From NCBI GenBank assembly GCA_021795095.1, contig JAJYPU010000064.1, positions 1 through 10,110 of the forward strand: DNA of 10,110 nt. The letters run 5' to 3'. The notes below the pieces were generated by a model. The model worked only from the letters and a program-made list of their open reading frames with translations. It was not told where the DNA came from and made no database searches. The position numbers were made by a program, and so were the translations under genes. This DNA is from Actinomycetes bacterium. GTDB lineage: Bacteria > Actinomycetota > Acidimicrobiia > Acidimicrobiales > RAAP-2. Below are positions 1-7,111 of this stretch, in pieces (position 1 is the first letter of the stretch; each line of letters starts with the position of its first letter).

Positions 1-51
1 TCGGTCCAGCAACTCATCGAGCACGTCGCACCGGCGGGGGTATCCAAGTGA
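1..51 (+). CDS. nuoM: Probable NADH-quinone oxidoreductase subunit M, C-terminal end (partial)
   Basis: Only the last 16 codons and the TGA stop (49-51) lie in the window; the tail reads SVQQLIEHVAPAGVSK. These residues are too few to identify the protein on their own. The assignment rests on position: in complex I operons the gene directly before nuoN is normally nuoM, the antiporter-like proton-pumping membrane subunit. The frame stays open to the left edge. The stop codon overlaps the GTG start of nuoN in a GTGA junction, so the two are probably translated in a coupled way, as expected for two subunits of one membrane arm. Confidence 0.6.
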   Translation, partial: SVQQLIEHVAPAGVSK

Positions 52-1520
52 CTCTTACCATTCCCTCGATCCACTACCTGGCCCTGTTGCCGGTGCTGAT
101 CCTCTTCGGCGCGTCACTCGCGCTCTTGATCGCGACGGCGCTCGTGCGCGGCCGACTCGGTGCGCGTATGACCTCGACCGTGACGGTGCTCGCCTCGATC
201 GCGGCCCTCGTCGTGACCTTCATCCAGTGGTCGTACCTCGACGCCCACGGCCCCTCGACGACCGTCGCCAACGCGATCGTGCTCGACGGGTTCTCGGTCG
301 TCGCGACCGCGGTCATCGCGCTCAGCCTCGCCATGGCGGCCCTCGTCGCCCACGACTGGGCGAAGCGCCAAGGGGTCACGGGCGGGGAGTTCCACATCCT
401 CGCGCTCGCGACCGCGGCCGGCGCGGTCCTGATGACCCAGGCCAATGACCTCGTGGTGATCTTCCTCGGCCTCGAGATCCTCTCGATCGGGCTCTACGTG
501 CTGGTCGCCTTCGACCGGCACCGCCTGCGCTCGGCCGAGGCGGCCTTGAAGTACTTCCTGCTCGGCAGCTTCGCCTCGGCGATCTTCATCTACGGCGCGG
601 CCCTCGTCTACGGGGCGACCGGCTCGACGAACCTGACCTCGATCTCGTACTTCCTCGGCTCGAACCTCCTGCTGCGACCTGGCCTGCTCTACGCCGGTGG
701 CGCCCTGCTGCTCGTGGGCTTCGCCTTCAAGGTCGCCGCGGTGCCCTTCCACCTCTGGTCGCCCGACGTCTACGAGGGCGCGCCCACCCCGGTGACGGGC
801 TACATGGCGGCCGTCGTGAAGGTCGGCGCCTTCGCGGCGCTCGTGCGGGTGCTGATCTCGGCGCTCGGCACCCAGCTCGCCACGTGGCGGCCCATCCTCT
901 GGGTGCTCATCGTGCTCACGACGATCGTGGGTGCCTCGCTCGCGCTCGTCCAGCGCAACGTCAAGCGGATGCTCGCCTACTCGTCGATCAACCACGCCGG
1001 GTTCATCCTGCTCGGCATCTGGGCCGGCACCGCGCGCGGCTCGGCGGCGGCGTTGTTCTACCTCGCGACCTACGCCCCCGTGGTGGTGGCGAGCTTCGCC
1101 GTGCTGACCCTCGTCGGCGGTGACGGCGACGACCAGCACTCGATCGACCACTACCGGGGCCTCGCGCGCCGTCAACCCCTGCTCGGGGCGATGTTCGCGA
1201 TCCTCTTGCTCAGCCAGCTCGGCGCGCCGCTCACGACCGGCTTCTTCGCCAAGTACGCCGTGCTCGCGGCCTCGGTGGACGCCGGTGGCGGCCCGCTCGC
1301 GCTGATCACCCTGCTCGGGGCGGCTATCGCGGCCTTCTTCTACCTGCGTTGGGTGCTCACCCTCTACGCCGATGACCACATGGACGCGGCCCGCGTCGCC
1401 GTGCCGCGAGCGACCGCGGTCGTGATCGGCCTCGGCGTGGCGATCACCGTCGTGTTCGGTGTCTGGCCCGGCCCGCTCGCGTCGCTCGCCCAGCACGCCA
1501 CCGTCCTGTTCACCCCGTGA
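48..1520 (+). CDS. nuoN: NADH-quinone oxidoreductase subunit N
   Basis: This is a 490-residue, almost wholly hydrophobic protein of the usual NuoN length with about 14 predicted membrane helices. NuoN is one of the three antiporter-like subunits in the membrane arm of respiratory complex I, which couples NADH oxidation and quinone reduction to proton pumping. Visible signatures are the essential glutamate in GLEILSIGLYVL (E143, matching E133 of E. coli NuoN), LKYFLLGSFASAIF at 167-180, the lysine of the broken helix in GFAFKVAAVPFHLW (K228), K258 in AAVVKVGAF, RNVKRMLAYSSINHAG at 303-318, and the distal lysine in TGFFAKYAV (K402). All proton-channel residues I can place are present, so it should be functional. 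The GTG start at 48 overlaps the stop of the preceding gene, with a weak G-rich stretch at about 35-40 as ribosome site. Its own stop overlaps the next gene in the same GTGA manner. Confidence 0.95.
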   Translation: MTLTIPSIHYLALLPVLILFGASLALLIATALVRGRLGARMTSTVTVLASIAALVVTFIQWSYLDAHGPSTTVANAIVLDGFSVVATAVIALSLAMAALVAHDWAKRQGVTGGEFHILALATAAGAVLMTQANDLVVIFLGLEILSIGLYVLVAFDRHRLRSAEAALKYFLLGSFASAIFIYGAALVYGATGSTNLTSISYFLGSNLLLRPGLLYAGGALLLVGFAFKVAAVPFHLWSPDVYEGAPTPVTGYMAAVVKVGAFAALVRVLISALGTQLATWRPILWVLIVLTTIVGASLALVQRNVKRMLAYSSINHAGFILLGIWAGTARGSAAALFYLATYAPVVVASFAVLTLVGGDGDDQHSIDHYRGLARRQPLLGAMFAILLLSQLGAPLTTGFFAKYAVLAASVDAGGGPLALITLLGAAIAAFFYLRWVLTLYADDHMDAARVAVPRATAVVIGLGVAITVVFGVWPGPLASLAQHATVLFTP

Positions 1521-2368
1521 GCGCCGTCGCGGTCGCGACGTCCTCGTCGGTTCAGGATCCGGATGCGCTGGCGCTGCTCGACGCGCTGGCGCGCCACGGT
1601 CTCGACGCGCAGCTCGTGGCCTGGGACGCGCCGGCGCGCTTCGAGCGCTACGACCTGGTGGTCATCCGCTCGACCTGGGACTACGTGGCGCGACGTGACG
1701 ACTTCCTCGCCTGGGCCCGCTCCATCGAGCACCTCGCCAATCCCTACTGGGCGATCGAGTACTCCTCGGACAAGCACTACCTGGCCGACCTCGCCGCGCG
1801 CGGCCACCGGGTCGTCGAGACAGTCTTCTGTGACGTCGGTGACGAGCCGCACTTCGTCGAGGGTGACTTTGTTGTCAAGCCGGCCGTCGGCGCGGGTTCG
1901 GGTGGGGCCGCGCGCTACCGGGCCCACGAGCGCGGGGCCGCAGCGCGTCACGTCGAGGCGCTTCACCGCGACGGGCGTGACGCGCTGATCCAGCCCTACG
2001 TGGCGAGCGTGGACACCCGCGGCGAGCGGGCCGTCGTCGTGATCGACGGGGCGATCACCCACGCGATGACCAAGGCCGCCATGCTCAATGTAGAGGAGTC
2101 GGTGCGCACCGCCCAGTTCCGCCGCGACCAGATGACCCGGGCCGAGCTTGAACCCGAGGTGCGCGAGTACGTAGAGGACCTGCTCGTTGACGAGCGCTTC
2201 AGTGACTTGCTGTATACGCGCGTGGACCTGGTGGCGACAGACGCGGGCTGGGCGCTCATGGAGCTCGAGCTCGTCGAGCCAAACCTCTTTCTTACCTACG
2301 ACGAGGCCGCGTTAGAGCGCCTCGCGTCGGCGATCGCGCGCATTGTCAGTGGGGACTCGGCGCGCTAG
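1517..2368 (+). CDS. ATP-grasp ligase, D-cycloserine-ligase (DcsG)-like / RimK-type
   Basis: This is a 283-residue soluble protein with ATP-grasp features. The N-terminal pre-ATP-grasp part contains VVIRSTWDYVARRDDFLAWA (48-67), followed by ANPYWAIEYSSDKHYLADLA (74-93), a block typical of proteins annotated as O-ureido-D-serine cyclo-ligase-like or glutathione-synthase/RimK-type ligases. The nucleotide-binding lysine and glycine loop are in VVKPAVGAGSGG (K121). The C-terminal Mg-binding segment is ELELVEPNLFL (249-259, with E251, E254 and N256 as likely ligands), and YTRVDLV (233-239) supplies the usual Arg/Asp pair. Such enzymes activate a carboxylate as an acyl phosphate and join it to an amine or similar group; the substrate cannot be told from sequence. 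No cycloserine biosynthetic genes are nearby, so cycloserine synthesis is unlikely. The GTG start at 1517 overlaps the nuoN stop (GTGA), implying coupled translation. The second half uses a few more A/T-rich codons (for example near 1866-1880 and 2280-2320) than nuoN. Confidence 0.85.
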   Translation: MSAVAVATSSSVQDPDALALLDALARHGLDAQLVAWDAPARFERYDLVVIRSTWDYVARRDDFLAWARSIEHLANPYWAIEYSSDKHYLADLAARGHRVVETVFCDVGDEPHFVEGDFVVKPAVGAGSGGAARYRAHERGAAARHVEALHRDGRDALIQPYVASVDTRGERAVVVIDGAITHAMTKAAMLNVEESVRTAQFRRDQMTRAELEPEVREYVEDLLVDERFSDLLYTRVDLVATDAGWALMELELVEPNLFLTYDEAALERLASAIARIVSGDSAR

Positions 2369-2431
2369 CGCGACCCCAAAGGCCCCAGGGCACACGAGCG
2401 GCCACAACGCGGCCAGCGGAACGGAGGGCCC
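2361..2431. other. Short gap between ATP-grasp gene and PAS-GAF-HD-GYP gene
   Basis: The stop codon of the ATP-grasp gene sits inside the perfect 12-bp palindrome CGCGCTAGCGCG (2361-2372). It can form only a 4-bp stem with a 4-base loop and has no T-run after it, so I do not call it a terminator. The rest of the gap is GC-rich and shows no convincing promoter. It ends in the ribosome site of the next gene. Read-through from the nuo/ATP-grasp operon is therefore possible. Confidence 0.4.
2423..2428 (+). promoter_or_regulatory. Shine-Dalgarno site for the HD-GYP gene
   Basis: GGAGGG ends three bases before the GTG at 2432, with four bases between the GGAGG core and that start. An in-frame ATG at 2447 lies about 19 bases away, too far for this site. 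This decides for the GTG start. Confidence 0.6.
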
Positions 2432-3970
2432 GTGGACGATCCAGCGATGAGCCGTTCTGATGAGTTGCGCGCCGACGACGAGCTCTTGCGGCTGGTGACT
2501 GAAATGTCCTCGGTCGCGGTCTGGGAGTACGACATGGTGCGCGACGCGATGCGCCGCTCGGCCAACCACGATGCCCTCTACGGACTTGCCTGGCAAGAGA
2601 CCTGGCACATCACGACGTTCCTCGAGGCGACCCACCCCGAGGACACCGAGCGCAGCGGGGCGATCATCGCCGAGGCCGTCGCGCCGGGCGGCCCGACGAG
2701 TACGCCTACGACTTCCGCGTGATCTGGCCCGACGGCACGGTGCGTTGGCTCTGGGTGCGCGGGCGCGTCACTGCGCGCGACGAGCTCGGACGCGGCACGA
2801 CGGTGCGCGGCGTGCTGATAGACGTGACCGAGCGCGTCGCGGCCGAGGATCGGCTGCGTCGCACCATGCTGCTCTATGAGACCCTGAGCGAGTGCAACCA
2901 GGCGATCGTCTTCTCGAGCGACGAGGCTGAGCTCTTCGAGCGGGTCTGCGCGGCGGCCGTCGAGATCGGCTCGGCCGCGATGGCCTGGGTCGGGATGCGC
3001 GACGACGCGGCCGGCCTGGTCGAGCCGGTCGCCTACACTGGTGAGGGCGCGGCCGCGTTCTTAGCGGTGCGCGCGGGCCTGATCGGCGACGACACGGCGG
3101 CGATGGACCTCGCGTCGGCGGCGATCAAGGCGAACGTGCCCGTGATCCGTCAGACGGGGTGAGGCCAACGACGGCCCGATCGCGAGCGCCATGGTCGCAT
3201 CCGGCTGGCTATCGGCGACCGCGATGCCGATTCGCCGCGGCGGGGTCGCCGTCGGGGCGCTCACGCTGTACTCGGACACGCTCGGATTCTTCGACGACGC
3301 GATGATGGACCTGCTCAGCGAGATGGCCGGCGACCTCGGCTTCGCGCTCGACAACTTCGAGCAGGCGAGTGCCGTCGCGCGCCACGTCGAGGTCGTGGAG
3401 GCCTCGCTGCGCGCGACCGTCGAGGTCGCCACCTCGCTGAGCGAGATGCGCGACCCCTACACCGCCGGCCACCAGCGCCGCGTCGGGGACATCGCAGCCG
3501 CGATCGGCGAGGAGCTCGGCCTCGACGCCGACTGCCTCGAGGGGCTGCGGGTCGCGGGCCGCCTGCACGACATCGGCAAGATCGCCATTCCCGCGGAGAT
3601 CCTCACGCGGCCCGGTCGCCTCAGCAATGAGGAGCGCGCCCTGATCCAACTCCACCCCCAGGCGGGCTACGACGTGCTCGTCGACGTCCCCTTCCCCTGG
3701 CCGGTCGCGCTCGTGGCCCTCCAGCACCACGAGCGCATCGACGGCAGCGGCTACCCGAACGGGCTGCGCGGCGAGGAAATCATCGTCGAGGCGCGCATCG
3801 TCGCGGTCGCCGACGTGCTCGAGGCCATGTCCTCGCACCGGCCCTACCGCGAGAGCCTCGGCCTCGAATCCGCCCTCGCCGAACTCGAGGCCGGCGCCGG
3901 GACTCGCTACGACGCGGCAGTCGTCGCGGCCTGTGTGAACCAGGTACGCGCAGGGTTAATCGCGAACTGA
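2432..3970 (+). pseudogene. PAS-GAF-HD-GYP cyclic-di-GMP phosphodiesterase, disrupted by two 1-nt frameshifts
   Basis: Read through two corrected frameshifts, this gene gives about 512 residues. The first part (2432 to about 2694) starts a PAS domain (residues ~20-88). The reading then continues from DEYAYDFRV at 2695 in the frame one base earlier, completing the PAS fold (WPDGTVRWLWVRGR, then DVTERVAAEDRL) and entering a GAF domain (LYETLSECNQAIVF at ~147, MAWVGM). It meets TGA at 3160. From about 3158 the frame shifts back by one (EANDGPIAS), finishing the GAF domain and leading into HD-GYP. That domain has RDPYTAGHQRRV (H347), LHDIGKIAIP (H379, D380), LHPQAGYD (H408), HHERIDGSGYP (H432, H433) and VAVADVLEAM (D461). 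All usual metal ligands and the GYP-type motif are present, so the parent enzyme should hydrolyse c-di-GMP under control of the sensor domains. No membrane segment is seen. The product would be cytosolic. Codon bias is intact on both sides of each break, so the lesions are recent or are sequencing errors. If they are real, only short or headless fragments could be made. Confidence 0.85.
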
Positions 3971-4068
3971 GCGGTCGCTGGCGACGCAACGCCTCATGAA
4001 GTCGGACACGTCCACGAAGACCTGATCGTCCTCGACGCTGACCCTCGAATTGTCGGGTGGCGGGGTGG
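3971..4068. other. 98-bp convergent intergenic gap
   Basis: The gap lies between the stops of the plus-strand HD-GYP gene and the minus-strand MprF-like gene. A bidirectional terminator would be expected, but I see only small imperfect hairpins: GTCG-CTGG-CGAC at 3974-3985, and a bulged stem within 4041-4058. Neither has a T-tract on either strand. A minus-strand frame ending at 3956 is open across most of the gap but has no ribosome site. Confidence 0.4.
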
Positions 4069-7068
4069 CTACGGGTGGCGCTTGGTGCGCGCGGCCGCTT
4101 CGAGGACCTCCTCGGGCACCACGGTGCCCGGGCGGTTCGCGGGGTCGTGGGTGAGGAACCGGCCGAGCACGGGTATCTCGGTGAGCGACTCGGCGCGGAA
4201 GGTGGCCGCGACCACCGGCACGAAGCTCTCGGCGGCGGGGTAGACGAGGTAGCGCGGGAGCCAGGCCGGGTAGTACTTCGCGTTGAACTGCCAGAGCGAC
4301 TCGATGGGCAGCACCCCCGAGAGGCGCTTCAGCGCCCAGCGCTCGACGCGGGTGAAGGTCCCCTCGCCGCGCTCGCCGTCGAGGACTGAGCGGAAGGCCG
4401 CGAAGTTGAGGCTGAGCCCGCGGGCCCCGCGTCCGCGCAGGTGCTCGACCGTCGAGCAGAGGGCGTAGTCGATGAGCCCGTTGGGGTGCTCGCCGGGGTC
4501 GCGGCGCATGAGGTCGAGCGAGTAGCCGTTGATCGCGGGGGAGGGCACGAACTGACAGACCGCGGCCGGCTGGCCGTCGGGGCTCGTCACGACGGTGAGC
4601 AGGAGTCCCTTGTCCTTGGGGTCAAAGAGCCGGCCGAGCATCATCGAGAAGCCTCGCTCACCCTCGCCGCGGCGCAGCATCGAGATGAGATCGACCAGCG
4701 CAGGAACCCGGGCGGGGTCGATGGTGCTCGGGTCGAGGAACTCGACGGTGTAGCCCTTGCGCGCGAGGCGCGTGCAGGCCTGGCGCAGGCCCTTCATCTT
4801 GCCGCCCTCGAGGCTGAACGTCTGGCAGTCCACGATCGCCTCGTCGCCGATGTAGAGCGAGTGCAGGCCGGCGGCGTGGTAGATCGAGAGCCACTCCGCG
4901 CCCGCACCCATGACCGCGATCGTCCACCCGCGCGACTCGGCGAAGGCGCGAAACGCGCTGAAGGCCTCGGGGCGCTCGGCCTCGGGCCCGATCGGGTCGG
5001 GCGAGACGAGCGCGACGCCGCCGTAGACGGCGTAGGCGATTAGCGAGTCGCGGAAGAAGTAGAACTGCTTGTCATCGCGTAACGCGAAGTAGTCGAGCGT
5101 GCCGCGCCCGTGGCGGCGAACGATTTCGCGCGCGCGCAGCTCGGCGAGGCGGCGCTCGCGCGTCGAGGTCGTGCTCGAGAGCCGTCGGTCCACGACCGGC
5201 CGGGTGACGAGGTAGAGCGCCGAGACGATCAGTGCGACGCCCACGGTGGTGAGCGTCGGGTTGATGAAGTCGCCGATCCGATCGGGCACGGGGATCGTCG
5301 TGATCCCGATGAGCCGCTCGGCGCAGGCGAGCACGACGGTGAAGAAGCCCGGCAGGTGGTGTCGGCCCGAGGAGGCCTCGAGGCCGAGCGAGGCGGCGAG
5401 CACGACGACGATGCCGATGAGCACGAGGCGCGGCAGCGCGGCGCGCGCGGTCGTGCGGTCGGTGGTGGCGAGGAAGTGCGGGCGCTCGACGAGCAGCAGC
5501 GTGAGGATCGCCACGGCGAGCAGCGGCGAGACGAGGCTGCCCGCGCGGATGAGGTGGGCGATCGAGGTCGCGGCGACCACCACCACCGTGACCGTCCAGG
5601 CGCGGCGCTGGCCCCGGCGCAGCCCGCGCGCCACCATGATCATGAGGATTCCCGCGAGGGCCGTCAGCGCGGCGGCCGACTTCGCGACGCCCAGTGGCAA
5701 GTACGTCTCGACCGCGAGCAGACGGCTGCGCAGCGGCGCCACGGCGGTCACGACGAGGTTCACCAGGCCGTCGAGGAAGATGATCCCGCTCACGAGGCGC
5801 CGGATCGCGCGCTGGCGGCGCTGGGCGCTCAGGCCGTCGACGCTCGCGGGGTAGGGATTCCCGGTCGGCCAGGCGCCGACCATCGCGGTGTCGAGGCTGA
5901 GCTCGGGCTGGACCGGTGAGCCGGCGACCACCCGTTCGAGCAGGGTGCCGCGGCGAAGCGGGCTCTGACCGGTGTAGAGCCGGACCTGGACCGTGCTCGC
6001 GGCCTCGACCTCGACGATGCCCAGCCGGTCCACCGAGGTGAACACCGGGGGCAGGCCGAGTAGGCCGTGGCGCTCGACGATCACGGTGCGCGAGGGTCCT
6101 GGCGTCGCGCACACCCCCCGGTCGAGGAAGGCGAGCGCCGGTCGCGACGACCCGCCGACCACCGCGCCGGCGCCGCCGTGCTCGGCCACGCGGCGCGCGT
6201 ACTCGAGGGCGTCGACGTCGTCGACAAAAGTGCGCGCGAGGGGCTCGAAGAGGTGCGGTACGGTCGAGCGCGCGTCGTGGTCGAAGCGGCGCCGCACGAG
6301 CAGCCCCGCCACCGCGCCCGCGAGCGCCTCGACGAGGCCGAGCACGAGCACCGTCGTGACGGTGTTGCCCCAGAATCCTGTCGGGTGGTGCGCGTGGATC
6401 TTGAGGTGCAGCTCGAAGTGCAGGTGCCGGTCGGTGATCCGGTTCGCGATCGAGGTCAGCGTGCTCCACAGGTCGATCACGGCGAGCACGAGCACGGGGA
6501 TCCACACCCAGACGCCGAGGCGCCGGTAGAGGGTGCGCGACGCAACGAAACGTGCGAGCGCGTTGGGGTCCTCGAGTCGGTCCGCGTCGGCGCGGTCGCC
6601 TCGGTAGGCCGGCGAGACGTCGACCACGTCGTATCCGGCGACGATCCCCACGTCGCGCACGTCGTTGGCCGTGGCGACCTGGGCCATGACGTCGTGGGCG
6701 AGCTCGACGCCGAGTGCCTCGAGAGGTGCCGCCGCACCCGCCTCGGCGAGGGCGGCGTCGTCGGCACCGGGCAGCACGATGAACCGGTGACCGGACTTCT
6801 CGCTGAAGGACCGCAGCGCCACGGCGAGCGCGGGCAGGGCGCGAAGCGTCGCGGCGAGGAAGTCCGCGATGTGGTCGTCGGGCTCGGGGTGCAGCAGGTT
6901 CCCCGCGACCACCACGACGGCCGAGTCGTCGATGTCCTCAAGCAGCGCGATGAGCTCGCGCACCGGCCGGGCGGCGGGGTTCGTGGTCGGCGAGAGCGAG
7001 AGGTCGCTCACCACGTAGACGTGTTGGCCGTAGGGGATTGGTAGCGTGTATCGATCGGTCGCTCCCAC
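4069..7068 (-). CDS. MprF/LPG-synthase-like membrane protein with N-terminal degenerate calcineurin-like phosphoesterase domain
   Basis: With the GTG start at 7068 the protein has 999 residues, against about 840-860 for typical MprF. Residues ~15-150 and ~285-370 look like the two halves of a calcineurin-type metallophosphoesterase: HVYVVSDLSLSP (16-27), VVVVAGNLLHPEPDD (51-65), FIVLPGADD (96-104) and GAVVGGSSRPALAFLDRG (301-318). The usual D-x-H, GD, GNHD and GHTH metal motifs are here D-x-S, GN, GADD and GGSS, so catalysis is improbable. Two membrane helices (~186-205, ~236-258) interrupt the fold. A membrane region follows (~425-623, about 6-7 helices). The last part (~645-945) is an LPG-synthase C/DUF2156 domain: RGTLDYFALRDDKQFYFF (655-672), AYAVYGGVALVSPDPIGP (678-695), SLEGGKMKGLRQA (752-764), GLSLNFAAFRS (884-894), LWQFNAKYYPAWLPRY (925-940). 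In characterised relatives this domain moves an amino acid from aminoacyl-tRNA to phosphatidylglycerol at the inner membrane face, lowering surface charge. The amino acid and lipid here are unknown. No lysyl-tRNA synthetase domain is attached, unlike mycobacterial LysX. An upstream in-frame ATG at 7113 would overlap the neighbour's start and lacks a ribosome site, so I prefer 7068. Confidence 0.85.
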   Translation of the reverse strand: MGATDRYTLPIPYGQHVYVVSDLSLSPTTNPAARPVRELIALLEDIDDSAVVVVAGNLLHPEPDDHIADFLAATLRALPALAVALRSFSEKSGHRFIVLPGADDAALAEAGAAAPLEALGVELAHDVMAQVATANDVRDVGIVAGYDVVDVSPAYRGDRADADRLEDPNALARFVASRTLYRRLGVWVWIPVLVLAVIDLWSTLTSIANRITDRHLHFELHLKIHAHHPTGFWGNTVTTVLVLGLVEALAGAVAGLLVRRRFDHDARSTVPHLFEPLARTFVDDVDALEYARRVAEHGGAGAVVGGSSRPALAFLDRGVCATPGPSRTVIVERHGLLGLPPVFTSVDRLGIVEVEAASTVQVRLYTGQSPLRRGTLLERVVAGSPVQPELSLDTAMVGAWPTGNPYPASVDGLSAQRRQRAIRRLVSGIIFLDGLVNLVVTAVAPLRSRLLAVETYLPLGVAKSAAALTALAGILMIMVARGLRRGQRRAWTVTVVVVAATSIAHLIRAGSLVSPLLAVAILTLLLVERPHFLATTDRTTARAALPRLVLIGIVVVLAASLGLEASSGRHHLPGFFTVVLACAERLIGITTIPVPDRIGDFINPTLTTVGVALIVSALYLVTRPVVDRRLSSTTSTRERRLAELRAREIVRRHGRGTLDYFALRDDKQFYFFRDSLIAYAVYGGVALVSPDPIGPEAERPEAFSAFRAFAESRGWTIAVMGAGAEWLSIYHAAGLHSLYIGDEAIVDCQTFSLEGGKMKGLRQACTRLARKGYTVEFLDPSTIDPARVPALVDLISMLRRGEGERGFSMMLGRLFDPKDKGLLLTVVTSPDGQPAAVCQFVPSPAINGYSLDLMRRDPGEHPNGLIDYALCSTVEHLRGRGARGLSLNFAAFRSVLDGERGEGTFTRVERWALKRLSGVLPIESLWQFNAKYYPAWLPRYLVYPAAESFVPVVAATFRAESLTEIPVLGRFLTHDPANRPGTVVPEEVLEAAARTKRHP

Positions 7069-7111
7069 GGCTCCAGTCTCGCAGAGTTCCGTGGAGTGAC
7101 CCGGAGGAGCC
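7069..7111. promoter_or_regulatory. 43-bp divergent intergenic region
   Basis: This short region separates the starts of the MprF-like gene (minus) and the HAD phosphatase gene (plus). Both promoters should lie in or near it, possibly inside the opposite gene, but I cannot identify confident -35/-10 boxes. A sequence like TTGGCC (7024) - 17 bp - TGTATC (7047) is present for the plus strand but matches the consensus poorly. Co-regulation of the two genes is plausible from the layout only. Confidence 0.35.
7103..7109 (+). promoter_or_regulatory. Strong Shine-Dalgarno site for the HAD phosphatase gene
   Basis: GGAGGAG sits just before ATG 7112, with four bases between the GGAGG core and the start. 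It is the clearest ribosome site in the window and fixes this start. It also argues that the region is a leader of the plus-strand gene rather than coding sequence of the minus-strand gene. Confidence 0.75.

Noticed and set aside
114..1496. 460-codon open frame on the minus strand opposite nuoN
   Set aside because: Its product is a charged, low-complexity Arg/Glu/Asp/His-rich string typical of the antisense of a GC-rich gene; the plus-strand frame is unmistakable NuoN.
1517..2368. Cycloserine biosynthesis gene cluster
   Set aside because: Only a DcsG-like ATP-grasp protein is present; none of the partner genes (acetyltransferase, racemase, heme-containing or cysteine-synthase-like enzymes) is in the window.
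2361..2372. 12-bp palindrome at the ATP-grasp stop codon as operator or terminator
   Set aside because: Such short GC palindromes are expected by chance in this composition; it has only a 4-bp stem and no T-tract.
3156..3162. Programmed ribosomal frameshift at the GGGG-TGA site
   Set aside because: An extra-base shift at 3159 would also need a second shift in the opposite sense near 2694, with no slippery heptamer or stimulatory hairpin visible; two indels or sequencing errors are simpler.
5072..6505. 477-codon minus-strand frame inside the MprF-like gene
   Set aside because: Arg/Ala/Pro-rich translation with no recognisable domain, in an alternate frame of a gene with clear domain and membrane signals.
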